Assembly (NCBI GenBank): GCA_029204225.1
Contig: CM055111.1
Coordinates: 7,505,365-7,569,364, forward strand
From: Diphasiastrum complanatum
Taxonomy: Eukaryota; Streptophyta; Lycopodiopsida; Lycopodiales; Lycopodiaceae
DNA length: 64,000 nt
Direction: 5' to 3'
Within the stretch, counting starts at the first letter, position 1, and each line of letters begins with the position of its first letter. A program made the translations under genes and the position numbers. The notes below the pieces were generated by a model that did no database searches, was not told the DNA's origin, and saw only the letters and a program-made list of their open reading frames with translations. Below are positions 43,421 to 56,043 of the stretch, one piece after another.

Positions 43421-44194
43421 TTAGAGGAGTTCTAAATCCAAAAAAGACCCTTTGTAAAGATACTTTTTATATTTTTTTCCTCAAATTTTGCTTACACATG
43501 GACCAATCAGAACACTCAAATTTGAAATCTACATAACATAGCTCATTAGATTTGAAAAAAGAAAAGTTTTCTTAATAATGCTATAATTCGGCGCCGGGGG
43601 CAGCCCGCAAGCATGACATGTTATTCATAATATAATATGCAATTATCATTTAAAATAGCATAACTTTTTAACCGTAGCTTTGATTGAGACAAAAATTATA
43701 TTGTTGGAAAGCGCTTGACGAGAGCTTTCAACGGTACCATACATGACCTACTTCCAAGCTACCGTTCAAAAGTTATGGCCGATCAAAATTTCAAACCAAA
43801 AAAAAAAAAGTCCATATATCTCTCTTGTGCGCGGATAGAGTGAGAGGGTACTCTATCCACGCACAAGAGAGATATTTGGACTTAAAAAAAAAAAACTTTG
43901 ACCGGCCATAACTTTTGAACGGTAGCTTGGTAGTAGGTCATCTAGGATTGGGAATCGCTTTCCAACGATATAGTTTTCGTCTCAATTGGAGCTACAGATA
44001 AAAATTTATGCTATTTTAAATGAACTACAAGCACTAATGTACATAAAATGGTTAAGCATCGAAACTAGTGCGGGCAGAAATGAAAAAGAATTTGGGCAGA
44101 AAATGAATTTATTTTGGTAATTTACATTAATAAACCTTGTCAACCTACGTGGCATTCCTTAAAGGGTCTTTTTTGGATTCAAAATTCCTCTAAT
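43421..44194. mobile_element. Fold-back (hairpin) element
   Basis: Outer inverted repeats of about 40 bp (43421-43455 and 44158-44194; ATCCAAAAAAGACCCTTTG and its complement) enclose a long inner palindrome with arms 43647-43842 and 43851-44022 and an 8-bp loop (GAGAGGGT). The innermost stem (GCGGATAGAGT/ACTCTATCC) and the segment CATAACTTTTGAACGGTAGC are the best preserved. There is no coding sequence. It is consistent with a MITE or fold-back element; target duplication not identified. Confidence 0.75.
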
Positions 44195-45393
44195 AGCTGT
44201 CTAGCTCGCATTGTCTAGCTCGCATTGCCCAAGAGCAAGGCCAATGCGAGCTGCCCGACACCCAGTAACCGCTGCCTGCTGACACCACACGCTAGCTGCC
44301 CGGGAGCTCGCTGGTGCCCATGTGGCAGCTTTTCAGGGTGCAGGACTGTTTGGGCAAGCCAGTGCACTGAGCGCCACATGGCGCCCCCTGATCGCGTTGG
44401 GCCCAAAGACACCACGTGTGTGCGTGCCTTGGAGCCCCATCAGTCCCATAGTTACTTATTTTACAGCCACTTATGGGTCAATTTGAGGCTGCTCTTCAGA
44501 AATATATATTAATATGGGCATCATATTATGTACATGAATTTGTTATGGTGTTGGATAAGTATGAAGTTAACAAATTCAACAACTATGAAGGCAGGTTTAT
44601 TCATATATGAGTAGAGCTAGAGCACCTAGAGACACACAAGCAGCAAGGCCTAAGCTTACCCACACCAAGGGGAAGTGTGAAAATTTTAGCTCCTGTCACC
44701 AGCTTTCCATTGTTTTCCTCTAAAGAAAAAACAAAAAAGATTGTTGCTGAGCAATGAGACAAGCAATGTGAGGAGTGTACAATATTGTGACAGCAATTAA
44801 TATGCTGTAAGAAGGAACGTATTCAGAAGCAAACATTACCAGCTAATGACCGGTTGACTCCCCAAGAGACAAGTCCATCAATACTTAGTGGTGCTGAATA
44901 TTTTAGCAGTGTAGTTTACTTCTGCTGACAGCAGGTACCACTGGTCACTCTTGTACATTGATTGATGAAGATAGATAAGGCTATGGTAATTGTGGGGAAT
45001 ACTGAGGTTTGCATATTTTGAGCAACATCAAAACATCATCAGAAAGAGAAGTGCGCACCTTGTGATGGAACCCAGAGAAGGTCTGTCTTGGTGTCAAAGG
45101 CATAAGTAAGTAGGATTGATTGAAAAGCAGTCAAACCATACACACGCAGCTTACCATGGCTTGTAATTTTTTTGTACTGTAAAATGTTGAATTGAACTTC
45201 TGATAGTTTTGCAGGTTTTTAATTGAAGTAGGCTTAGTCCGAAGAAATTTTGTAGTTACTAAAAAGTCGTTCATTTTGGAGCAATAACTACCGCACCATT
45301 TTGCGTCGGAACCCTCAGAAACATACTTTGGAAGTACATTAGGTCATAGATTTTCCCAATAGCATTTTTTAAATGTTCGAAAATGTGTTTCAT
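44195..45393. other. Spacer with possible copia LTR start
   Basis: A GC-rich 200-bp stretch (44200-44430) without convincing coding features. At about 44663-44690 AAGGGGAAG is followed by TGTGAAAATTTTAG, which resembles a polypurine tract plus LTR start, so a decayed copia 3' end may lie here; no pol motif supports it. Confidence 0.35.
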
Positions 45394-46273
45394 GGAGGTA
45401 AATAAGACGAGGCATTCAAATATTGTGGGATAACTCGAAATTAAGCTTACAACAATTTAGAATATGATTGCCAATAGTTAACAGAGCATATGGGCAATGC
45501 AGGACTGACTTACAACCCTCTACCAATGTAACTGAGTGCTTCAAAGATATAAGATAGAACATAAAACATCGTACGATGATATTTATTCGATCGATCATCT
45601 GGAAGATACATCGGTAAAATTACTTTCTTAAGATGCATCACGGAAGCATGCATGCAACGTCCCTGACTACCATTATTACCTAATGCCAAAACTTTTAAGA
45701 GTTTTACTATAAACAAATAAATGCTTTTCCAGTTCCCTATCCTTCACTTCACGTCTTCCTCCGCACTTGATACTTGAAACACTAGTCGACTACACCCTAA
45801 CCAAGACGAAGTTTTGAGTTCTTTCGAAGTGTCGCTCATGCAATGGTTTGACCTATGACCAAAAAAGCCGTGGCGTTAGTGGCTTCATTCGAATTTCGAT
45901 GACTAGCATTTGTCCTACTATGAATTGAGCAACAGCTTTAGTAATTGCTAGATACAGAGTACATGCTGATCATTTGTTGGATGAAATTTTACTTTCAAAG
46001 ATGTATTCTCATATAATCATGTACAGAGAGCCAGAAGACTGAAGTTGCAAAGCTAATGAACAGATAGGCAGACATTCCCAGCATAGCAGTGCATCGAGCA
46101 CGGTGATCGTGCAGGGAAGAATCTTTACCACGTCAAAGTTAGAGAGTATTATGCAAATTATATGACGATAACACAATGTTCTATAAAGAACTATATATAC
46201 GTGCATGAAAGTATGTATTGTAAGCGGAGGCTGGATGTGCATGTGAAAATTAAAACTAAAAATTACGCCAAAC

Positions 46274-46615
46274 TCATGAGCACAGGGATGTATAGCAACC
46301 GTTGCATTTGAAGCCTCTGGGGACGTAGTTGCTGTAACCGCACATCTTCGGTACTTTTAAAGCATTCTCGATGTTAATCAAACTAGAGAGCTGTTTTTTC
46401 GCTGTAGTCAGAGTATCGCATAGGCACTGAGCTTTTCCTTGAAATGGCTTGAGTGAATCACAGCAACCTTTTGAGGGCATCTGAGGCTGATTGCCAACAG
46501 CCATCAGGCACTGAGACAGGGACACGAAATTGTTAGGATTACACTGAGCATTGACGTCTGACGATAGGAGCAATGCAAAGAACAACAAGCACAGAGCGAG
46601 CTTAGTAAATGCCAT
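46274..46615 (-). CDS. Non-specific lipid-transfer protein (nsLTP-like), paralogue 2
   Basis: A 113-residue, single-exon, secreted protein with signal peptide 1-23 (MAFTKLALC…VNA-Q). The eight-cysteine motif is complete: C-X10-C-X14-CC-X11-CXC-X25-C-X11-C. It matches the protein at 25958-26290 over its whole length, most strongly in the signal peptide, QCNPNNF, QGKAQCLCDTL and VPRGFKCNG. It differs at the C-terminus, which gains two cysteines (CNGCYTSLCS in place of CNGSYISS), possibly a fifth disulphide. It would bind lipids outside the cell. A TATA box lies about 75 bp upstream. No stop or frameshift; likely a live gene. Confidence 0.9.
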   Translation of the reverse strand: MAFTKLALCLLFFALLLSSDVNAQCNPNNFVSLSQCLMAVGNQPQMPSKGCCDSLKPFQGKAQCLCDTLTTAKKQLSSLINIENALKVPKMCGYSNYVPRGFKCNGCYTSLCS

Positions 46616-46687
46616 CTATCCTTCAAAGCTGCAAATTCGAAAAACGACATGAGCTGTGGATGATTTCAGTCAGTCTGAGACTGCAGA

Positions 46688-46696
46688 TTATTTATA
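46688..46696 (-). promoter_or_regulatory. TATA box of nsLTP gene 2
   Basis: The minus strand reads CCTATAAATAATCTGCAGTC, aligned with the TATA region of gene 1, about 75 bp before the ATG. Confidence 0.75.
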
Positions 46697-47249
46697 GGCG
46701 AATGGAATGGATGCAAGAAGAACCGAGAAGGAGGCTCGGCACAACACAAGCCCATCAAGCTGACAAACTTGTTTTGCAGTTTCCAGTGCAATAAAGTTCA
46801 ACTTCTAGCCTTACACCAGACATGAGCTACTACTGCAAAAAGTCAGGGGCCGGAGATTGTTACATTTGATGCACAGATTCATGCTTTCAATCAGGCTTCC
46901 ATTCCAACAGATTTAACACGACTGAGGACACATTCTGATCAGTCTCCATACAATACTACCTGCAGCATTATTTCTAGAGCTTTTCTCGCCAACTGATCTG
47001 TAAGTAGTATTGAAGATGGCGCTCCTGTATTTTAGAGCAAACTTTGTAAGACCTGGCTGTAAACCCCCACAATCAAAAAACCATACAAGGATGCACTTGT
47101 GCTATTAGACCTAAAGGCTGGGTTGGTAAATAAATCATGAACTAATGGATTCTTTGTGACGATTATGCCCAATTTTTTGAAAAAATTTTTAGAGAAATTA
47201 AAAAGCATAAAATATATGTTTTCTTCAAAGGCAGATTCTGCACTTCTTT

Positions 47250-47860
47250 TTTTCTGCCTGGCTATGCCCATCCGTACGGAGTCCGTACGATTGCCACGTG
47301 GCGCATTTGTAGTGGTCAGTCAAAGTCAAACCTGCCTATTATGCTTCGTAATGTACTTGTGAAAAAATTCCAAGTATCCATTACGGCATGGAAGGAGCCG
47401 GGCACAACCCATTCTGCCTGGTTCAGCTTTCCAAAAAACTTAAGGCTCGGCCCCTCCGGGGCTCGCCCAATTTTTTTTGGAAATCCTTACCGGGCAGAAT
47501 GGCCTGTGCCCGGCTCCTTCCATATACGTAATGGATATTTTGTGACTTATGCCCCTTTTTTTAACACATTAAAAAGCAGAATATATATCTACTTTTTCCC
47601 AACATAGGTGCTACTTACTCTTTCCACCCTGCGCATTTGTATGGCTGGCACGTGGCATTTCCCCGATGGTTAGCCAAAGTTAAACCTCATTATACTTTAT
47701 AATGTACATGTGAAAAAAGTCAAGGTATTCATTACGCAATGGAACGCATCGGGCACATTACATTTTGCTTGGTTCGGCTTTCCAAAACTTACTAGGCTCG
47801 CCGAATAGAGCATAATGTTCTCTGCCCAATGCCTTTTATAATATGTAAAGGATGCTATGG
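47250..47860. repeat. Tandem pair of hairpin elements
   Basis: The left unit contains a strong hairpin at 47378-47534: arms CCATTACGGCATGGAAGGAG and its complement, with GCCGGGCACA…ATTCTGCC and CTTTCCAAAAAA also paired, and a GC-rich centre. The right unit (about 47615-47860) repeats the same order (GCATTTGTA.TGG, TAATGTAC.TGTGAAAAAA, ATTACGCAATGGAA, GGCTTTCCAAAAC) in decayed form. Probably a MITE pair; no coding sequence. Confidence 0.65.
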
Positions 47861-50159
47861 TTGATATACGGTATTTCTAAAGAGGCTTAAATTTTGCAAA
47901 AAACCATTGAGTCCATTAAAAGAGCTAAGTAATGCCATAAATATGGCACTAATTTTCTTTTGGCATGTCAAAGTCTTGTCTTTTTTGGGGCCTATATTAT
48001 ATTGCATAATACAAGCAATATGATAGAGACACCATAAATTCTTGCTCATTTTAAAGAGAAATGTAATAGATAGCTATCAAGAATTCTTGCTAAATGCAAT
48101 TACGAGCTATAATGTTCTTACTCTAGATACTAAATTCAACATTTAATCATGACATGTATGCAAAAATAAATAGGTCTTGGATATTAAAATTTAGAAAAAG
48201 ATAAATTTGAACAAGTATGACGCTTAAATGGGTACTACAAGATAATAAAATCAACATATCATCATGACACATACACAAAAATATACAGCATTGAAATTAT
48301 ACTAACCATTTGACACTTTGAAACATCTTTAGTTCCTTCCACTACAACTAAACAATTAGCATTTGGCAGGTACCTTAGGATATAAATAAATTATTGCTCA
48401 CAACAAATAGCTAAACATAAACGTAAGTCTAATCTAAACTTGAATCTATACCAACTCTATTATTTCTATACACCTAAACTTCTTACAGACACCTAGATTA
48501 CTTCTATGATCACTACAACAAGATACGCGATTTTTAGTGCTTTTTTTAGCATTATTTTGAAAGATAGAATCGAAAATGGAGTGTGGGGTCCGTCCTCAAA
48601 CCTCGGGATAAGCCTCATAAATTGGAACGTGTTTTTAAGAGTCTTAAAATTGGGGCTATAAGGAGCCACAGACATGTCAAAAATCTCAAAATCGCTCTGA
48701 TGTCCGAGACTTATAACAAGGGTTATAAAGAGGCAAGAGACATTTCAAATTACATTGCACAATTTGCGTACTCACATGCATCGACTTTCTGTTTGATGTC
48801 AACTAATCAAATAATAAAGTACAATTGCATCTTTGAGCAATGTGATTAATATTATTACAAACATCACTCTGTATCACTCATTCATTTGCTAATTCATCGA
48901 TATCATTTCTCACGTCATCATGCGACAAATCTGCCTAACTAAATGAGTCTATATTCAATTCTACCCAGATATCTCCTGTGACTTCGTTGTTAATAAGTTG
49001 ATGGTGATGGTGATGATGAGAATGATTGAGAAGGTGTATCATGCGACATCTAGTGATGATCCATCATGATCAATATCATCAGTTGCATGTGAAGCATGTG
49101 CATCCTGATATGGAAATGTATCATCTTCATCATCATGATCTTGTTTATATTTGTTTACTTTGAGGAGCAAATTGAATCACGTACTAGACCATCTAGGATC
49201 TGAACAGTCCAGGTGAAAGACCACCTATAATTGATTGATGTTATTATAAATATTGACTCACAATTAGTATCTTTGTTACAGTTGCTTGGGTATACACATG
49301 TACCATTTTTCTATACTAAAAATCAATTGATTGACATAAAAGAGCATTGGCTACTTGATCACATATAGATACTTGCTCACATTGTTGAGGAAAAACAAAT
49401 GTATGACTTTGATCTGTCCAAAGCTTGGTGAAGTCAATGGCAAAATAACCACTGTCATCTTTCCTCACAGTTGCATTGGGACCATTGCAAATAACCTTGA
49501 ACCATTTTACATGAAATATAAAAAAGCTAGATTGCCTTAAGGATAATGAAAACAATTAGGCATCTGAGACAGCCGTGCTATTCTCCGTTACTAACAAAAA
49601 GAAATGTGAACCATTTAAGCGTCTATGACAGCCGTGCCTAGCCCAAAGCTTGACCAACCCCAAGGAAACTTCAAATACATGCCCCTCCTCAATGGCACAT
49701 TGCCGCCTTGGGGTTTAGGCACAGGGCTACACCCGAGCGCAAGCGCTACTATAATAATGACGGCGCTCAAGCCGGCCTCTTCTTCCTTAATGGATTCTGA
49801 TAGTAGAGGTGAAAAGAGCGAGAGGCATTCAAGCATTCAACATGAATATGAGTGATATGGAAAAATAGTGCTTTTATATATATAAAAGGTGTTGTAGTAA
49901 CAACTATTAGATCACAAAACAATAGCATGAAGTGCATGATCCTACTTACAGAAGCAAATGATTGCTATCTTTCTGAATACTCTTTTTTTCTCTCTAAATG
50001 ATCACTAACTCTAAAGAGTCAAATATTGAAGAACCAGTTTTGGTTGTTTGATCTCTATCAACACATGGATTGATCTATGTATCTTGTAGTGGTGCTTGTA
50101 GTGCGTTGCAGTTTTTGCATGTTAGACATTTGCATGTATTTTTACAGACTATCTAAAAG
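47861..50159. other. No gene recognised
   Basis: AT-rich spacer with short motif-free frames (longest 88 codons at 48583-48849). A GATGGTGATGATGA-type run lies near 48999-49020. A moderately GC-rich patch at 49625-49800 shows weak internal inverted similarity only. Confidence 0.45.
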
Positions 50160-50870
50160 TTAGACCATTTCTGCATATGCTTGAGAGAGTGATTTCATTA
50201 GGTGATGACAAGTGGAAAGGATGCATAGGATTAAAATTAAACTCCAACACATAGCTTCCTCCTCTCCAACTTGAGATGAAGAAGTAGATCCACCTCTTGA
50301 AAGAAGCCTAAACTCCTCATTCACCAAGATCTCTTGAAAATCCTCCATACTTGGCAATGTCTTTTGTATAGCAAAACTTTGCACCAAATTAGCATGATCA
50401 TCCAACAAGCCATTAAGAACAACTTCAACAAGCTCCACATCCTTAATGCTTTCACTAATGCATGCTAGTTCATCACTCAAAGCTTTAACTCTCAAAACAA
50501 AAGCGTGAGCACCTTTATCCTTCTTTTGAAGACTTTGAAAATTTTGCCTCCTTAGGGTTAGGACCCTATATGTAGACTTGGACTCTTAAACCTTCTTCTA
50601 AGATTCCCAAGTCTCACTTGATGTTGTGCACTTACCTACTTCCTTGAGAAGTTCATTAGTCACATTCATCTTGATCACATGTAGAGTTTTTTTTGCCCTC
50701 TTGTCAAACCTCAATTGTTCTTGAGTTGACAAAGTTCTCTCCTCCACACCTACAACAATATTCATCAAATCATTTATCTCAAGCAAAGATTACATCCTCA
50801 CCTTTCAAGTAGAATAATTTGTTGAGGTAAGCCTATAATTGCTTTTAAACATGAAGCCACTTGAGGTTGC
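50160..50870 (-). pseudogene. Copia gag fragment, minus strand
   Basis: Frames contain LMNIVVGVEERTLSTQEQLRF, IKMNVTNELLKEVGK, VLNGLLDDHANLVQSFAIQK and DFQEILVNEEFRLLSRGG. These align with the LARD-A gag frames but are more diverged, so this is a related family. The ATG region (ATGGCAACCTCAAGTGGC at about 50870) and a frame break near 50590 are visible. The zinc knuckle and protease are missing. The fragment joins oppositely oriented copia pol at about 51005. Confidence 0.65.
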
Positions 50871-51004
50871 CATGTTGCAACGATATGATATTCTCTTTGA
50901 ACTTGTTCCAATGCACTTAGCACTCCCTTGAAAATCAACAAATGAAAATCAAGAAGAAATCACAAATATATGGAAACAATCTAGCCTCTTCTTTTTCTCT
51001 TTCT

Positions 51005-53205
51005 AGCAAATCCTAGCACATAGAAGTCGAAGGAGCCAGATGCATGATGGCACAATCTCGATTGCCAAGTCAATTTTGGGTTGAGGCAATAGCTGCAACA
51101 GTACACCTACAAAATAGATCCACCGTATGAAATGTGGACAAGTAGAAAGCCTGATTTGTCATACATGCATGTACTTGGATGTGCAGCATACAAGCACATT
51201 CCAAAAGAAAAAAAATCAAGCTCGATGAAAAATCAGAGCAAATAATCATGGTCGGATACTCGAACGGATCACAAGTGTACAGACTCTACAATCCAACCAC
51301 GAAAAAAGGTCGTTTCAAGTAGAGATGTGAAGTTCGATGAGTCCACATTCCATGGACTGAAGGATGAAAAAGGCCATGAGATCTTCACACTGTTGCCAAT
51401 TCAAGAGGGAGATCGAGGACAAGCATCAAATCAGAATGTTAAGCCCCAGACTCCAGAGCAGTAGGAAGTAGAAGATCAGTCCCACGAATCAGAAACATTT
51501 GAGCAGCGACAAATTGAACCCAAAAGGTCAACCAGACAAAGAAGACCTCCAGATCGATACACTGACAACCTTCAGTGGAGCAAAAACATACAATTTGAGT
51601 ATTGTAGCTTCACTGAAGAGCCAACTACATATCTAGAAGTTGTCTAGAGTTCAGAGGGCGAATTTTGGAAGCAAACAATGCTAGAGGAGATCAAATCAAT
51701 GAGGCAAAACAAGGCATGGACACTAGAGCCACTGTCCGAAAACAAAAAGATCGTCGACTGCAAGTGGGTGTACAAAAGAAAAATAAAATCAGATGGCATT
51801 GTTGGATGCTACAAAGCAAGGCTTGTCGCAAAGTGCTACACACAAAGGTATGGAGTCGATTATTTCGATGCATATTTGCCAATGGTGAAGATGACAAGCA
51901 TTCGACTGCTCCTTGCATACACTACACAACACAATCTAGAAATTCATCAGATGGATGAAAAGACAGCCTTTCTCCACAGAAATCTAGAGGAAGAAATCTT
52001 CATGAAGCAGCCTGAAGGATTTGAAGAACCGACAATCGACAATATGTCTGTCAGTTGCAGAGATGCATTTATGGTCTGAAGCAGGCATCATGAGCTTGGT
52101 ACAAGAAGCTCGATAGTCTTCTGAAGTCTCTAGACTTCAATTCTACACAACCAGACTGTAATGTCTATATAAAGAGAATAGGAAGAGATTTTGTGATTCT
52201 GACTATTTTCGTGGATGATTCTCTTATGATAGGAAACTCCTTGATGCTAATCAAGGACACAAAGAGTCATATTTCTAAAAATTATAAAATCACAGATATG
52301 GGAGAAGCAACAAAATGCCTTGGGTTGGAGATCAGAAGAGATCGAATAAAAGGAGAAATGCAGTTGAGTCAGTCAGAGTATGCCAGAAAAGTGCTGAAGC
52401 AGTATCGAATGATGGACTACAAAGAAAAAACCTCACTAATGATAGCTGGAGCCAAATTGACGAAGTAGGATTGCCCAAAAACAAAAGAAGAAAAACAGAA
52501 GATGGAAGGTATAACGTACCAAAACCTGATCGGTAGTCTGAGATGTACCTTACAATTTGTACCAGACATGATTTGGCTTTCTCTGTCTATGCTTTAAGCC
52601 AATTCTCTTCCAATCTTGGCATGGCACATTGGCAAATGGCAAAACAAATCCTACAATATCTAAAGGGTACCCAAAATAATGGATTAACCTACAAAGCATA
52701 CAACGAAGGAAAAGGATTCGAACTGCACCACTACAGTGATGCAAGCTGGGCAAGTTGCAAAAATGACAGCAAGTCCGTGACAGGAGGATGTTCAATAGCA
52801 CGCTGAACAGCAATCAATTGGATATGCAAAAAGCAAATCTTGGTAGCTCAATCCTCATGCGAAGCTGAATATGTCGCAGCTTCAAAGATGGTGAACGAGG
52901 TAGTTTGGTTGCAAATGATGTTGGAGGCAATTGGCATATCAAAAGGAGAACCATGCACGATGATGATGGATTCTCAAAGTGCCATATATATGTCCCAGGA
53001 TCTTGTCCATTCAAAGATAAAGCATATACCTCTGAAGTACCATCATATTTGAGATTTGATCTCGAAAGGAGAGCTCAGGGTCCGATACATAAAGTTTGAA
53101 GACATGATTGCAGATCTGCTTATGAAGCCGCTCAACAAGCCACTCTTCACAAAGCAAAGAAAGACAATTGGATTAAGCATACAAAGTTGCAAGGTTCAAG
53201 AGGGA
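51005..53205 (+). pseudogene. Ty1/copia pol: integrase end, RT, RNase H (decayed)
   Basis: It starts in the integrase (ARCMMAQSRLPSQFW, YMHVLGCAAYKHIPKE, IMVGYSNGSQVYRLYNPTT). RT motifs: DCKWVYKRKIKSDG, KARLVAKCYTQRYGVDYFDA, QMDEKTAFLHRNLEEEIFM and IFVDDSLMIG (active site F-V-D-D). RNase H: YLKGTQNNGLTY, HHYSDASWAS, SCEAEYVAASKM, MMDSQSAIYMS, with the three acidic residues kept. The C-terminal ADLLMKPLNKPLF marks the end of pol. In-frame stops near 51463, 51645, 52079 and 52803 and a shift near 52110 inactivate it. Confidence 0.85.
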
Positions 53206-53212
53206 GTTTCAG

Positions 53213-53702
53213 AAATTGTGAACTCCTGCAACTTTGTCACAAAGCAAAGCGAAGCGAAGAAAACTGGTTGGCGGACATACCTCGAAAACCCTAAAGCACG
53301 AAACGAAGTGAAGCGACACGAAGAAAAACAATTTGCACTGCCAAGTGGCAGCTCGACAAGCGTGGCATATTTCACTCCACGCTCAGCTGAAACAGTTAGC
53401 CATTACAGAAAATTACTAATTAGTTTACTAGCATTGACTTATCTTGTAATTCTCTATTTAGCTATCTTGTAAACTCCACATAGTGGAGACATATACACAA
53501 TTTTGGATCCACATGAATTAGATCAGAAAAAGAGCTCTTGGATAGTAGGCACTTGGATTTTATGATTCAATGTGTATTTTTCATGATTTTACCTAAACTA
53601 GCATGCTAAAATGGAGTCTTTCTACATTGTTGATGTTGTTTACCCAATCTAGCCAAAGATCTTAGATCCATTTATGAAACATTTGGATCTGATTTTTTCA
53701 CA
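53213..53702 (+). repeat. Copia 3' LTR (approximate)
   Basis: It follows the polypurine-like CAAGAGGGAG at 53197-53206 and ends near GATTTTTTCACA, like the LARD-A LTR end. The start is altered (TTTCAGAAATTG), so the boundary is approximate. The first 130 bp are rich in GAAGCGAA-type motifs. Confidence 0.5.
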
Positions 53703-56043
53703 TATGTTTTCTTGAAGATTTTTTTGTATTGCGGTAATCTTTTTGTATGATGTTTGCTTGTCTTACGTGGATTCTACTAGTTATTAGACATTGTGTTTTG
53801 TATATGGATGTATTATGTATATATTTTGTATTATTTTTGCTTGTTGAGTCTATTGCAGGAGGTGGAACATGTCCGTAAATAGTACAAAATTTGAAAGTTG
53901 TTCTTTAACAATCTTACATTAGGGGTTGTATCTTTGATATTGTTGTTGTTGGTGTTAATGGTTGATTCATTTTTTTATCAAAAGATATCAGAGTCGGTTT
54001 ATACAAAATAATATTAATTCTTTAGATTATTACAATGTGATTTAATAACAAATAAGAAATATTTTCATTGTTTATAAATTTGTTTTCTTCTATTGAGAAT
54101 TTTTTTCAAATGATGTTTCTTTTTTATACATCATTTTTGTTGTTGATTAAAAAAATTTGGTCCTCTTGTAATCAGCTCTCCAAACTGTAATTTCTAGATT
54201 GTGCACATTAATGAACCATTTAATTATTCATTGTTGTCAAGGCCTCATATGTTGTCTTGTTTACTAGAAACATTTGTTTTATTGTCAAAAATGTTGTTTC
54301 CATTTTTATCACTTTCATCGAATTAGTTTTTTCTTTTGATTTTTGAGGTGAATTATGGCGTATGTAAGGAGTCTATTAATGGATAAGCAAAAAGGAGAAG
54401 GCTCGGTTGAGAGTGGAGGCAACAGACTTGGTTGAGAAGTATGCTTGTAAGATAATACTTTAATTTAAAAGCAGAAAGGAGAAGGCTCGGTTGAGAGTGG
54501 AGGCAACAAACTCGGTTGAGAAGTATGCTTGTAAGATAATACTATAATCTAAAAGTAAAGGTAGCATATATGTAACTGTCTATTTTTCATTGTATCAATG
54601 TGACTCAATGCAGGGGTGTTGATCTGAATAATTATTAGGATTTGCATTTATAGTATATTTACTTGAGTGATGTAATTCGAGTATGTAGAATTATCCATGT
54701 CTTGCGGTTGATTTTTCCTGAGAAACTATTTTTTACTCTAGAGTTTCATAACAAACAAATTGGATCAAGTGTCAATTCGTTAACAATGTAGATGTTTTGT
54801 TTCTTTGTGCCTCTTAGATTGTGTGGGTAGTAGAAGTAGGCCATTGTTCTTTAAGTGAAGTCTCCAAGCCTTTTGTAATGTCTTTTGAAGTTGATGTTGA
54901 TGTTGTTTGTATTTCTTTTGGTAGAGGTAGCCCCATGATAGTCGTTGTAGTGGCAAGGAATGATTTATAGGATGCAAGAATCTATTTGGAGTGGTTGAAG
55001 GTTAGAAATTTCAACAATCCATATAAATTTAATATATTCTAATTCATGATACTAGTTTTATCAGATCAAAGTAAGGTGTGTTTATAGTTTGGTGCTTATG
55101 CACATTGTTCATCAATCTAAGGTCTAGGGTAAATCACAATTATCATATTATGTATAAAATCATTGTAATTTATATGTCATAAACTTGCATTTTGGCATGT
55201 GTAAGATTAGAGATGTGTGAAAGTATTTAAGGTCTGGCTGGTAGTTTAATGCCACATAGCATCACCATGGATTACAAAGTGTCCCACTCTCTTGTAAGTA
55301 GCTAGATGATGTTTAGATGATGTTTTTTGAATTTGTGTGATTGATTTGTAATTATAAAATTATGCATTTCACAAGCTATACAACTTGGTACAATTTATAA
55401 TTTATATCATAAACAAGAAACAATCATTTTATTTTAGATGAGCTTATTTTTGCTTAGTTTTATTTTGAAGTACTCCTCACACGTGTGTATGTAATTTGAA
55501 AGAGAGTTAATGCATGTAGTAGTGTGTTTTTGCCATTGAGAATAAGATAGTTCTTGAATCTCAATCAAAAGGAAAACTCCACTCTATGATCGACAACCAC
55601 ACACAAGGGATGGAAGGGCATGATCATAAGATAATTACTCAACGAAAGAGATGAATGGATCAATGGTCCAATAGGATTAAGAGGTGGCAAAAGTGTGGCC
55701 CAATCATGTTTGAGCATTGTGTTAGCTCGTGGATCTATAGTATCATCATTTGTTCTTCTCACTTTGATTAATGCAATTTGGAGATCTAGTGGATTTTGAG
55801 TCTAAGTGCCTATTGGTAGTATTCTCTCTCTACCCGAGGAGAGGAGCTTTTTTGAAGTACTTCCCACACGTGTGTATGTACTTCCCACACGTGTGTATGT
55901 ACTTTGAAAGAGAGTTAATGCATGTAGTAGTGTGTTTCTGCCTTTGAGAGTAAGATAGATCTTGAATCTCAATCTAATCTTGATCATTGTTCATCCACAC
56001 ATCTTAGGAGATCACAATCACATGTGGTAGACACTCCACACGT
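53703..56043. other. No gene; two local duplications
   Basis: AT-rich spacer. A tandem duplication of about 86 bp (about 54389-54560; AAAAGGAGAAGGCTCGG landmark). A second direct repeat of about 110 bp at about 55465-55565 and 55870-55980 (GAAAGAGAGTTAATGCATG landmark), the right copy preceded by two copies of ACTTCCCACACGTGTGTATGT. No coding sequence recognised. Confidence 0.55.

Larger units (their letters stand above)
45394..47040. repeat. Segmental duplication unit 2 containing nsLTP gene
   Basis: Diverged copy of 25130-26960, in the same orientation. Similarity extends several hundred bases beyond each end of the nsLTP coding sequence, including the proximal promoter. Confidence 0.65.

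Noticed and set aside
44225-44512. GC-rich 95-codon frame
   Set aside because: No domain; openness is explained by high GC, and several frames are open there.
49625-49855. Possible MITE or small gene in a GC-rich patch
   Set aside because: Only weak internal inverted similarity; no terminal repeats or target duplication could be defined.
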